This document shows, one piece after another, positions 6,734-13,531 of a DNA stretch of 17,444 bases (position 1 is the first letter of the stretch; every line of letters starts with the position of its first letter). The position numbers and the translations under genes were made by a program. The notes beneath the pieces are model-generated. The model worked only from the letters and a program-made list of their open reading frames with translations. It did not search any database and was not told the DNA's origin. Source of the DNA: Lachnospiraceae bacterium UBA3689 (lineage in GTDB: Bacteria; Bacillota; Clostridia; Lachnospirales; Lachnospiraceae); assembly GCA_002371465.1 (NCBI GenBank), contig DFIU01000029.1, positions 1-17,444 of the forward strand. The letters run 5' to 3'.

Positions 6734-8641
6734 ATGGCACTTGACTATCGGAAGTGCGCACAGGAGATTCTCGACCACATCGGCGGCAGCGAGAATATCA
6801 CGAGCGCGGCACACTGCGCAACAAGACTTCGGCTGGTTATCGCGGATAACAGCAAGGTCGACAAGGCAGCTCTGGAAGAGGTTGACGGCGTCAAAGGTAT
6901 GTTTGAGTCGAACGGTCAGCTCCAGCTGATCATCGGTACCGGCACGGTCAACAAGGTCTACGATGAATTCCTCGCCATTACGGGGCGGACTGAGGAGAGC
7001 AAGGCGGACGTCAAGGCGGCGGCTGTCGCTCACGCACCGCTTTGGAGACGGGCGATCAAGACTCTGGGCGATGTCTTCGTTCCGATCCTGCCGGCTATCG
7101 TCGCATCCGGTCTTTTGATGGGTGTTGTCGAGGCTTTAGGTAAGGCGATTCCGGGCTTTTCACAATCGGATTGGTATGGCTTCCTCGATATGATTGCAAA
7201 TACCGCTCTTGCTTACCTGCCGATCATCGTTGCGGTTTCCGCGGCAAGAGTCTTCGGCGGCAACATTTTCCTGGGTGCGGTTATCGGTATCGTCATGATC
7301 CACAGTTCCCTGCTGAACGGCTGGAATGTCGGTTCACCGGAAGACATCAATTCCTTCTTCGGCGTTACGGACGGCGTGATTCCGATCTGGAAATTGTTTG
7401 GCAACATTAAGATCTTTGGATATACGCTCCTGTCGATCCGGCGAAGCGGTTACCAGGGTCATGTCATCCCGGTCATTATCGCAGTCTTTTTGATGAGTCG
7501 GATCGAGAAGTGGTTCCACAAGCACATTCCGGAAATGCTGGATCTGTTTGTCACCCCGCTCTGCACGGTTTTAATTACGGCTCTTCTGACCTTTACCATC
7601 ATCGGACCGATCTTTGCTCAGCTTGAATCCTGGGTTCTGACCGGCGCGGAATGGATGGTTAAGAATCCGATCGGAGCCGCCGCGATGGGCGCCCTCTATC
7701 CCTGGACGGTTGTCATGGGTCTTCACCACATGTACAACATCATCGAAGCCGGCATGCTTTCCTCCGTCGGTCTCAACACCTGGATGCCGATCGCGTCTGC
7801 TGCTAACTTCGCTCAGTTCGGCGCCTGCCTGGCAGTTGGCCTTAAAGCAACCAACCACAAGACCAAGGCTGTTGCCGTTCCGTCTTCCCTGTCCGCGGCG
7901 CTCGGCATCACAGAACCGGCTATCTTCGGTGTCAACATGCGGTTCTTCAAGCCCTTCATCTGCGCGATGGTCGGCGGTATCATCGGCTCCCTGTTCGGCG
8001 CCGTCACCAATATTGGTGCAACGGCTTACGGCGTAACGGGCATCCCGGGCTATCTGACCATCAACAATCCTCTGGTTTACACCATTGAGCTGGCTGTATC
8101 CGGCGGTATCGCATTTGCTCTGACCTGGACCCTGTGGAAGGAAGAAAATCCCCAGCCCAAGGGCAAGACGGTTGTTGAGGATACCAATCCGGCTGATTTT
8201 AAGCTCGATCCCAAGGTTATCATGACGGCGAACGGAAATGAAATTCATCAGCCGGTCGAGGGCAAAATCATCAGCAGAGAACAGATCCCGGATGAGACTT
8301 TTGCATCGGGTGTTCTGGGTGACGGCATCGCGGTCGAGCCGACTGCCGAGACCGTCTATGCTCCCTTTGACGGAACTATTTCCACCGTTGCGGAATCCAG
8401 GCACGCCATCGGCATCACCGGCAAGGATGGCATGGAACTGCTGATCCATGTCGGCGTCGATACCGTTGCCATGAACGGTGATGGCTTCGAACCCTTCGTA
8501 AGAGAGGGCGATGAGGTCAAGGCAGGTCAGAAGATGCTGTCCTTCAGCAAGGAAAAGATCGCGGCAGCGGGGCATCCGGACTGCGTCGTCGTCCTTCTGA
8601 CCAATGCGGAGGATTTTGATGATTTTAAAGTGAATGCATAA
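6734..8641 (+). CDS. PTS system sucrose-type EIIBCA component
   Basis: A 635-residue membrane permease that imports and phosphorylates its sugar. The EIIB domain (about 1-90) has the phosphocysteine in HCATRLRL (C28). The EIIC domain (about 95-455) is strongly hydrophobic and carries sucrose-family signatures GLHHMYNIIEAGMLS, WMPIASAANFAQFG and ALGITEPAIFGVN. After a linker, a glucose-type EIIA domain (about 500-635) has H557 in SRHAIGI and the phosphohistidine H572 in LLIHVGVDTV, spaced 15 apart like H75/H90 of E. coli EIIA-Glc. ATG 6734 is chosen over ATG 6707 because it opens directly into the EIIB fold and has GAAGGGAG about 8 bases upstream. Product by family: sucrose-6-phosphate. A beta-glucoside or trehalose permease is less likely from the EIIC motifs. 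It has its own promoter and operator, and is followed by ptsH. Confidence 0.9.
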   Translation: MALDYRKCAQEILDHIGGSENITSAAHCATRLRLVIADNSKVDKAALEEVDGVKGMFESNGQLQLIIGTGTVNKVYDEFLAITGRTEESKADVKAAAVAHAPLWRRAIKTLGDVFVPILPAIVASGLLMGVVEALGKAIPGFSQSDWYGFLDMIANTALAYLPIIVAVSAARVFGGNIFLGAVIGIVMIHSSLLNGWNVGSPEDINSFFGVTDGVIPIWKLFGNIKIFGYTLLSIRRSGYQGHVIPVIIAVFLMSRIEKWFHKHIPEMLDLFVTPLCTVLITALLTFTIIGPIFAQLESWVLTGAEWMVKNPIGAAAMGALYPWTVVMGLHHMYNIIEAGMLSSVGLNTWMPIASAANFAQFGACLAVGLKATNHKTKAVAVPSSLSAALGITEPAIFGVNMRFFKPFICAMVGGIIGSLFGAVTNIGATAYGVTGIPGYLTINNPLVYTIELAVSGGIAFALTWTLWKEENPQPKGKTVVEDTNPADFKLDPKVIMTANGNEIHQPVEGKIISREQIPDETFASGVLGDGIAVEPTAETVYAPFDGTISTVAESRHAIGITGKDGMELLIHVGVDTVAMNGDGFEPFVREGDEVKAGQKMLSFSKEKIAAAGHPDCVVVLLTNAEDFDDFKVNA

Positions 8642-8661
8642 GATTGCATGATTTCATCAGC

Positions 8662-8703
8662 GGACCAGTCCGTCGTGCCTGAGACGGCATGATGGATTGG
8701 TCT
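8662..8703 (+). terminator. Long hairpin between the PTS permease gene and ptsH (weak terminator or processing site)
   Basis: A 16-bp stem (8664-8679 with 8686-8701; all positions paired, some as G-T wobbles) encloses the 6-base loop TGAGAC; two further pairs extend it to 8662/8703. It is followed by TTTCTTG, only a modest T tract, and ends 15 bases before the ptsH ribosome binding site. It may reduce transcription into ptsH or protect the upstream mRNA. Confidence 0.55.
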
Positions 8704-8718
8704 TTCTTGTAAGTTGTT

Positions 8719-8725
8719 AAGGAGG
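8719..8725 (+). promoter_or_regulatory. ptsH ribosome binding site, which fixes a TTG start
   Basis: AAGGAGG lies 9 bases before TTG 8735. The other in-frame TTG at 8714 lies upstream of this site and cannot use it, and starting at 8735 puts the active histidine at exactly position 15. Confidence 0.9.
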
Positions 8726-8734
8726 AAAAATATT

Positions 8735-8992
8735 TTGAAGCAGTTTCAGTACAAGGTGAGGGATCCTCAGGGGATGCACGCCCGCCCTGCCGGCATCCTC
8801 TCCGCGGAAGCCAAAAAATTTACCAGCAAACTAACCGTCAAAGCAGGCGGGGAGAGTGCTGATTTAAAGAAGATTCTTTCCGTTATGGGGCTTGCGGTCA
8901 AGTGCGGCGATACCCTGACGATAAACGTAGAAGGCGACGATGAAATTGCTGCGGCAAAGGTCATGGAAGAGGTCTTTAAGAAAAACTTCTGA
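8735..8992 (+). CDS. ptsH: Phosphocarrier protein HPr with Lys in place of Ser46
   Basis: An 85-residue cytoplasmic phosphocarrier that passes phosphate from Enzyme I to EIIA domains. GMHARPAG (13-20) supplies the phosphohistidine H15 and R17 at canonical positions. Length and overall pattern are normal. The regulatory segment is altered: B. subtilis HPr reads NLKSIMGVMSLG (43-54), and the ungapped equivalent here is DLKKILSVMGLA, so the HPr-kinase target Ser46 is Lys46 and Ser52 is Gly52, with a serine at 49. HPr(Ser-P)-dependent catabolite repression through this copy is therefore doubtful. The gene begins with TTG. It follows the EII gene by 93 bases containing a hairpin, and precedes ptsI by 90 bases. 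A second HPr elsewhere in the genome is possible. Confidence 0.93.
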   Translation: MKQFQYKVRDPQGMHARPAGILSAEAKKFTSKLTVKAGGESADLKKILSVMGLAVKCGDTLTINVEGDDEIAAAKVMEEVFKKNF

Positions 8993-9001
8993 CGACCTTT
9001 C

Positions 9002-9030
9002 TTGCGGCTGTTTGGGGTATCGAATATAAT
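9002..9030 (+). promoter_or_regulatory. Candidate promoter of ptsI
   Basis: TTGCGG (9002-9007), a 17-base spacer, then a perfect TATAAT (9025-9030), 53 bases before the ptsI start. This suggests ptsI can be expressed independently of the sugar-regulated promoter. Confidence 0.65.
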
Positions 9031-9082
9031 ACAGATATCTGGTTTCGTGTAGTGTATGTGACGAAGAAAAGGAGATCCGGGT

Positions 9083-10693
9083 ATGGAAGTTTATGAAGGC
9101 AAGGCTTCTTTTAAAGGAATTGCGATCGGCAAGATTGCGGAAATGAAAAAGACCGAGACAGTCGTCCGCCGTGTCCATGTGGACAATACGGAGCATGAAA
9201 TCGCCCGTTACCATGCGGCGAAAGAGCAGGCGCAGGCGGAGATTATGGAGCTGCACGATAAGGCTCTGAAGGAAGTCGGCGAGGCGCAGGCGGAGATCTT
9301 TGAAGTTCACTCCATGTTCCTCGATGATTTCGATGACTCCGTTGAGAATATCATCAATGAGCAGAGCGTCAACGCCGAGTACGCCGTCGCGACGACCGGC
9401 GACAACACCGCTGCCATGCTGGCGGCTATGGACGACAACCCCTATATGCAGGCCCGCCAGACCGACGTCAAGGATGTCGCGGACCGGGTGATCCGGGATA
9501 TGAACGGGGGCAGCGGTCACGGCAACGAGTTTACGGAGGAAGTCCTTTTGGTAGCCGACGACCTGGCGCCGTCGGAGACCGTTTCCCTCGATAAGAGCAA
9601 GGTCCTCGCCTTCGTCACCAGAGAGGGGTCGACCAATTCCCACACGGCGATTCTTGCCCGGACCATGAACATACCGGCTCTCTGCCAGACTCCGGTCCCT
9701 AAGGAAGCGGACGGCAAGCTGGGCATCGTCGACGGCTTTACAGGTAAGATCTTCGTAGATCCGGATGAAGATACCCTGAAGAAGTACCAGAACCTGGCGG
9801 ACGCAGAGGCGGAGAAGAAGCGCCTTTTAAAGGAACTGAAGGGAAAGGACACCGTCACCAGGAGCGGCAGAAAGATCAAACTCTACGCCAATATCGGCGG
9901 CATCGGAGATCTGAACTTTGTTCTGGAAAATGATGCCGCAGGTATCGGTCTTTTCCGGTCCGAGTTCCTCTATTTGCAGAGCAATGACTATCCCAGCGAG
10001 GATGAGCAGTTCAAGGCTTACCGGACCGTTGCGGAAATGATGGCAGGCAAGGAAGTGGTTGTGCGTACCCTGGATATCGGGGCGGACAAGCAGGTGGATT
10101 ATTTCAAGCTGGATAAAGAGGACAATCCGGCTCTGGGCTTTAGAGCCATCCGCATCTGTCTGACCAGAGAAGAGGTCTTCAAGACTCAGCTGCGCGCTCT
10201 TTACCGGGCGTCGGCTTACGGCAAAATTGACATCATGTTCCCCATGATTACCTCCGTCTGGGAAGTGGAGCGGGCGAAACAGCTCTGCAGGGAAGTGCAG
10301 GCGGAACTGACCGCCCAGAACATTCCTTTTAAGCAGGTCCCCATCGGCATCATGATTGAGACCCCTGCAGCGGTTATGGTCGCTGACGACCTGGCGGAAC
10401 AGGTCGACTTCTTCAGTATCGGAACCAATGACCTGACCCAGTATACGCTGGCGATCGACCGCCAGAACCAGCATTTGGAGCGCTTCTTCAATCCCCATCA
10501 TCCGGCTGTCTTAAAGGAGATCCAGATGACCATTGAGGCGGGACACCGGCACAATACCTGGGTCGGAATCTGCGGCGAGCTGGGAGCTGACCCCGAACTG
10601 ACCGAGACCTTCGTCCGGATGGGGATCGATGAACTGTCGATGAGCCCGTCCTCCATCCTGCCGGTCAGAAAGATCATCCGGGACATGGAATAA
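9083..10693 (+). CDS. ptsI: Phosphoenolpyruvate-protein phosphotransferase (PTS Enzyme I)
   Basis: A 536-residue cytoplasmic enzyme that takes phosphate from PEP and gives it to HPr, driving all PTS uptake. The N-terminal domain contains the HPr-binding helical region (about 30-140) and the active-site segment GSTNSHTAILAR with phosphohistidine H187. The C-terminal PEP-binding barrel shows GIGLFRSEFLY (287-297), VRTLDIGADK, FSIGTNDLTQYTLAIDRQN and GICGELGAD with the catalytic cysteine. The C-terminus SPSSILPVRKIIRDME is typical. It is somewhat shorter than the usual 570-575 residues because the N- and C-terminal ends are trimmed, and no catalytic segment is missing. AGGAG lies about 9 bases before ATG 9083. 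Linkage of both general PTS genes to one sugar permease suggests the module carries its own phosphorelay, or that this is the cell's main pts locus. Confidence 0.96.
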   Translation: MEVYEGKASFKGIAIGKIAEMKKTETVVRRVHVDNTEHEIARYHAAKEQAQAEIMELHDKALKEVGEAQAEIFEVHSMFLDDFDDSVENIINEQSVNAEYAVATTGDNTAAMLAAMDDNPYMQARQTDVKDVADRVIRDMNGGSGHGNEFTEEVLLVADDLAPSETVSLDKSKVLAFVTREGSTNSHTAILARTMNIPALCQTPVPKEADGKLGIVDGFTGKIFVDPDEDTLKKYQNLADAEAEKKRLLKELKGKDTVTRSGRKIKLYANIGGIGDLNFVLENDAAGIGLFRSEFLYLQSNDYPSEDEQFKAYRTVAEMMAGKEVVVRTLDIGADKQVDYFKLDKEDNPALGFRAIRICLTREEVFKTQLRALYRASAYGKIDIMFPMITSVWEVERAKQLCREVQAELTAQNIPFKQVPIGIMIETPAAVMVADDLAEQVDFFSIGTNDLTQYTLAIDRQNQHLERFFNPHHPAVLKEIQMTIEAGHRHNTWVGICGELGADPELTETFVRMGIDELSMSPSSILPVRKIIRDME

Positions 10694-10699
10694 AAGTAC

Positions 10700-10729
10700 T
10701 TTACAGACTGAAAGAGGATGTGCTAAGAT
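10700..10729 (+). promoter_or_regulatory. Candidate promoter of the metal exporter gene
   Basis: TTTACA (10700-10705), an 18-base spacer and TAAGAT (10724-10729), just after the ptsI stop. It would give a leader of more than 110 bases before the next start codon. Confidence 0.5.
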
Positions 10730-10746
10730 AGGCGAAATTAATTTTT

Positions 10747-10785
10747 GGAGAGAGCAGCTGTGCATGGCGCGGCGGCTCTCTCTTT
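10747..10785 (+). terminator. Weak hairpin in the leader upstream of the exporter gene
   Basis: Arms GAGAGAGC (10748-10755) and GCTCTCTC (10775-10782) enclose a GC-rich 19-base loop and are followed by only three T residues. It may terminate ptsI transcripts or act as an attenuator in the exporter leader. It does not resemble the yybP-ykoY manganese riboswitch. Confidence 0.4.
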
Positions 10786-10848
10786 CCGTCTGAGGATAAA
10801 TGATGTTTCATTCATATGAACATATTTCCAACGAAGAAAGGATGAATC

Positions 10849-11706
10849 ATGCTATTAGATGTATTTTTAGACGCCGTCAAGGACTGTCTTCGCGACCTCC
10901 CCTTTCTCTTTGTGGCATTTCTTTTGATGGAAATGCTGGAACACCATGCGGCGGATTGGATGAGCCGGACTCTGGGCAAGGTCAATAAGCTGGGCCCCCT
11001 GGCAGGGGCAGTCTTGGGCTGCGTTCCCCAGTGTGGTTTCTCCATTATGGCGTCGGACTTCTACGGAGGGGGAATTATTTCCCTGGGAACGCTGCTGGCT
11101 GTTTTCCTGTCGACCTCCGATGAGGCGGCGATCATTCTGATGTCCAACCCGGGGCATTTGTCGGATGTCTTAAGACTGCTCGTAGTCAAGATTATTCTGG
11201 CTCTGATCTGGGGCTATCTGATCGAGTTAGGCGCCAAACTGTTCAGAATGAAACACGCCGTCAAGAGAAAGGAACTCCGTGATTTCTGTGAAAATGTCGG
11301 CGGAGAAGAAGAGGGCGAGAGCATCCTGGGCAGCGCCATCCGCCACACCTTAAAGGTCTTCCTCTTTCTCTTCATTTTCACCCTGGCCCTGAACCTGATC
11401 CTGGAACTGGTCGGCATGAAGGGGGTATCCAAAGTCCTCCTGTCCAATACTGTCTTCCAGCCGGTCCTGGCAGCCCTGATCGGACTGATCCCCAACTGCG
11501 CGGCATCCGTCATTTTAACGGAACTCTATGTAGAGGGCGTCATCAGCTTCGGTTCCGCGGTGGCGGGACTTAGCGCCGGTGCCGGACTGGGTCTGGTCAT
11601 TTTATGGAGGACCAACAGGAGCAAGAAGGAGAATCTGCTGATCACCCTGCTGCTGCTGGGTATTGCCATGGTGTCGGGCATCGTCTTGCAATTTCTGTTT
11701 CCATGA
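10849..11706 (+). CDS. Predicted multi-pass heavy-metal/manganese exporter (ArsP_2/DUF2899 family)
   Basis: A 285-residue integral membrane protein. It has two homologous halves, each with a matching signature: GAVLGCVPQCGFSIMASDFYGGGIISLGTLLA in the first half and ALIGLIPNCAASVILTELYVEGVISFGSAVA in the second, each shown here only to mark the repeat positions (about residues 53-84 and 205-235). A charged cytoplasmic loop (about 135-165, rich in Glu and Arg) separates them. This arrangement, with Pro and Cys in the G-x-x-P-x-C turns, is that of the family annotated as putative manganese transporter or 10-TM heavy-metal exporter. The substrate is not established from sequence. AAAGGA (10837-10842) lies 6 bases before ATG 10849. 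The Rrf2 regulator starts 47 bases after the stop, with its promoter inside the end of this gene. Confidence 0.75.
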   Translation: MLLDVFLDAVKDCLRDLPFLFVAFLLMEMLEHHAADWMSRTLGKVNKLGPLAGAVLGCVPQCGFSIMASDFYGGGIISLGTLLAVFLSTSDEAAIILMSNPGHLSDVLRLLVVKIILALIWGYLIELGAKLFRMKHAVKRKELRDFCENVGGEEEGESILGSAIRHTLKVFLFLFIFTLALNLILELVGMKGVSKVLLSNTVFQPVLAALIGLIPNCAASVILTELYVEGVISFGSAVAGLSAGAGLGLVILWRTNRSKKENLLITLLLLGIAMVSGIVLQFLFP

Positions 11707-11714
11707 TGTAAAAT
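11686..11714 (+). promoter_or_regulatory. Promoter of the Rrf2 regulator gene, inside the end of the exporter gene
   Basis: TTGCAA (11686-11691), a 17-base spacer and TAAAAT (11709-11714). The -35 lies within the last codons of the exporter gene. The start site would be near 11721, about 33 bases before the regulator's ATG. Confidence 0.6.
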
Positions 11715-11753
11715 GAACTATATCATAGTAAAACAATAGGAAACGGAGAAAAG

Positions 11754-12188
11754 ATGAAAATATCAACAAAAGGAAGATACGCCCTGCGGATTATGCTGGA
11801 CCTGGCCCTGCATAACTCCGGGGAACTGGTGCCGCTGAAGGATATCGCCGCGCGCCAGGATATTACGATCAAATATATGGAACAGATCATTTCCCCCCTG
11901 TCAAAGGCTGGTTTTGTCTTAAGCCTTCGGGGATCGAACGGGGGCTACCGACTTGCCAGAAAGCCCTCGGAATACACCTGCGGCGATATCCTGCGATGCC
12001 TGGAGGGACCTCTGGTCCCGACCGCCTGTCTCGAAGGAAATGCCATGGACCTCTGCCCCAGAGCGGATGAATGCGCGACCCTTCCCTTCTGGAAGGGGCT
12101 CAACCGCGTGATCAATGACTACGTCGACAGCGTGACGCTGGAGGACCTGGTCAATCAGCAGATCGCCAGCTACGACTACGTCATCTGA
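11754..12188 (+). CDS. Rrf2 family transcriptional regulator (IscR/CymR-like) with a cysteine triad
   Basis: A 144-residue DNA-binding protein. The winged helix-turn-helix covers about residues 1-70: MKISTKGRYALRIMLDLA, then IAARQDITIKYMEQIISPL as the recognition region and LRGSNGGYRLAR as the wing. Cysteines at 92, 101 and 107 (C-x8-C-x5-C) sit where IscR binds its Fe-S cluster, with further cysteines at 76 and 82. It lies directly upstream of cysK, as expected of a regulator of cysteine or Fe-S metabolism. In Bacillus the Rrf2 protein CymR is controlled through a complex with CysK, but CymR lacks this cysteine set. The protein could therefore sense Fe-S status, cysteine supply, or both. Which applies is not decidable from sequence. 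Confidence 0.88.
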   Translation: MKISTKGRYALRIMLDLALHNSGELVPLKDIAARQDITIKYMEQIISPLSKAGFVLSLRGSNGGYRLARKPSEYTCGDILRCLEGPLVPTACLEGNAMDLCPRADECATLPFWKGLNRVINDYVDSVTLEDLVNQQIASYDYVI

Positions 12189-12273
12189 TGCTGGGGAGGG
12201 GTGATGCTTCATGAGGCTCAAGCGGCGGAGCCGTATAGGAGTCATGGCGAAATTTCAATAAAAAGTGTGGGAA

Positions 12274-12303
12274 AAAAGCGATATGCCTTGACATATCGCT
12301 TTT
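12274..12303 (+). promoter_or_regulatory. Perfect 12-bp inverted repeat overlapping the cysK promoter -35 (terminator or operator)
   Basis: AAAAGCGATATG (12274-12285) and CATATCGCTTTT (12292-12303) are exact inverse complements around a 6-base loop. As RNA it is a terminator-like hairpin for the Rrf2 gene, ending in T4-A-G-T3. The cysK -35 hexamer lies in its loop and 3' arm, so it may also be a repressor binding site. Confidence 0.7.
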
Positions 12304-12316
12304 AGTTTCATATAAT
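12288..12316 (+). promoter_or_regulatory. Full-consensus sigma-A promoter of cysK
   Basis: TTGACA (12288-12293), a 17-base spacer and TATAAT (12311-12316), every position consensus. It predicts strong transcription beginning near 12323, about 70 bases before the cysK start. Confidence 0.9.
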
Positions 12317-12394
12317 TCATATTAACACCGTAGGAAATACAGGATAAAGAAATCCGATAACAGCAAACACGTGAAAATCAAGGAGGACAAAGAG

Positions 12395-13327
12395 ATGTCT
12401 AAAGTTTACACCAGTGCTACAGAACTGATTGGCAACACCCCGCTCGTAGAATTTCAGAATATCGAAAAAGAACTCGGGCTGAAGGCTAAAATTCTTGCCA
12501 AGCTGGAATATTTCAATCCGGCCGGATCGGTCAAGGACAGAATCGCCAGGGAAATGATTGAGGTTGCGGAGAAGGAAGGCAAGCTGAAGCCGACTTCCAC
12601 CATCATCGAACCGACCTCCGGCAATACCGGAATCGGTCTGACTTCCATTGCGGCAGCCAAGGGCTACAAGATCATCCTGACTATGCCGGAGACCATGTCT
12701 GTTGAAAGAAGAAACATCCTGAAGGCATACGGCGCTCAGATCGTTTTAACGGACGGCTCCAAGGGCATGAAGGGCGCGATTGCCAAGGCAGAAGAGCTGG
12801 CAGAGAAGACTCCGGACAGCTTCATTCCCGGACAGTTCGTCAACCCGGCCAATCCGGCAGCTCACTACAAGACGACCGGACCGGAGATCTGGAACGATAC
12901 AGAGGGCAATGTTGACGTTCTGATCGCAGGAATCGGTACGGGCGGCACTCTGACCGGAACCGGCAAATATCTGAAGGAACAGAAGCCGGATATCGATATC
13001 TGGGCTCTGGAGCCGGCAACATCTCCGGTCCTGTCGGAAGGTCACGGCGGACCCCACAAGATCCAGGGTATCGGCGCAGGTTTTGTTCCGGATGTCCTTG
13101 ACACCAAGCTCTACAAGGGCGTCATCACGGTTGAAAATGAAGAAGCATTTGAGACCGCTAAGCTGATTGCCCACAAGGAAGGCGTTCTGGTCGGAATTTC
13201 CTCCGGCGCTGCTTTAAAGGGCGCGATTAAGCTGGCTCAGAAGCCGGAGTATGAGGGCAAGACCATCGTTGTGATTCTTCCGGATTCCGGAGACCGCTAC
13301 TATTCAACTCCCCTGTTCCAGGATTGA
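12395..13327 (+). CDS. cysK: Cysteine synthase A (O-acetylserine sulfhydrylase)
   Basis: A 310-residue PLP enzyme that makes L-cysteine from O-acetylserine and sulfide in the cytoplasm. Visible features are ELIGNTPLV at the start, the PLP lysine K47 in NPAGSVKDRIA, the substrate loop TSGNTGIGL, the PLP-phosphate loop GIGTGGTLTGTGKYLKE, and GISSGAA plus ILPDSGDRYYST near the end. Length is that of the CysK/CysM family, and the motif set favours CysK. ATG 12395 is chosen over GTG 12371 because AAGGAGG (12380-12386) lies 8 bases before it. The gene has its own full-consensus promoter overlapping a palindrome and follows an Rrf2 regulator, which is its likely controller. No serine acetyltransferase gene is seen in the window. 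Confidence 0.96.
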   Translation: MSKVYTSATELIGNTPLVEFQNIEKELGLKAKILAKLEYFNPAGSVKDRIAREMIEVAEKEGKLKPTSTIIEPTSGNTGIGLTSIAAAKGYKIILTMPETMSVERRNILKAYGAQIVLTDGSKGMKGAIAKAEELAEKTPDSFIPGQFVNPANPAAHYKTTGPEIWNDTEGNVDVLIAGIGTGGTLTGTGKYLKEQKPDIDIWALEPATSPVLSEGHGGPHKIQGIGAGFVPDVLDTKLYKGVITVENEEAFETAKLIAHKEGVLVGISSGAALKGAIKLAQKPEYEGKTIVVILPDSGDRYYSTPLFQD

Positions 13328-13354
13328 AAAATTTGAAAATTTCCCGAATCTTCC

Positions 13355-13383
13355 TTGACAGACCGGGGATATAGGTTTAAGAT
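13355..13383 (+). promoter_or_regulatory. Promoter of tRNA-Arg
   Basis: TTGACA (13355-13360), a 17-base spacer and TAAGAT (13378-13383), 39 bases upstream of the mature tRNA. A 7-bp hairpin (13390-13407, TGCTGTT/AACAGCA) lies in the 5' leader. Confidence 0.8.
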
Positions 13384-13422
13384 ATGTCTTGCTGTTGAAA
13401 AACAGCAGGGCATATTGGATAT

Positions 13423-13496
<74 letters not shown>

Positions 13497-13502
13497 TTTA
13501 GG

Positions 13503-13528
13503 CGGACTGTTCAGGCAGTCCGTTTTTT
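13503..13528 (+). terminator. Rho-independent terminator of tRNA-Arg
   Basis: A 7-bp stem CGGACTG (13503-13509) / CAGTCCG (13516-13522) with loop TTCAGG is followed by six T residues (13523-13528), directly after the tRNA. Confidence 0.95.
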
Positions 13529-13531
13529 GTA

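Noticed and set aside
7571..8575. Long open frame (334 codons) on the reverse strand inside the PTS permease gene
   Set aside because: It is antisense to clearly conserved EIIC/EIIA coding sequence, has no recognisable motif and no convincing ribosome binding site; a codon-bias shadow.
9827..10501. Reverse-strand open frame inside ptsI
   Set aside because: It lies opposite the conserved PEP-binding domain and has no protein-like features of its own.
10741..10800. yybP-ykoY manganese riboswitch in front of the exporter
   Set aside because: The conserved core sequences of that riboswitch are not seen; only a simple hairpin is present.
12189..12273. Small gene after the Rrf2 regulator, suggested by GGGGAGGGG and ATG triplets
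   Set aside because: Frames are very short and the segment holds a small GGCTC/GAGCC hairpin (12215-12232) with no protein-like content.
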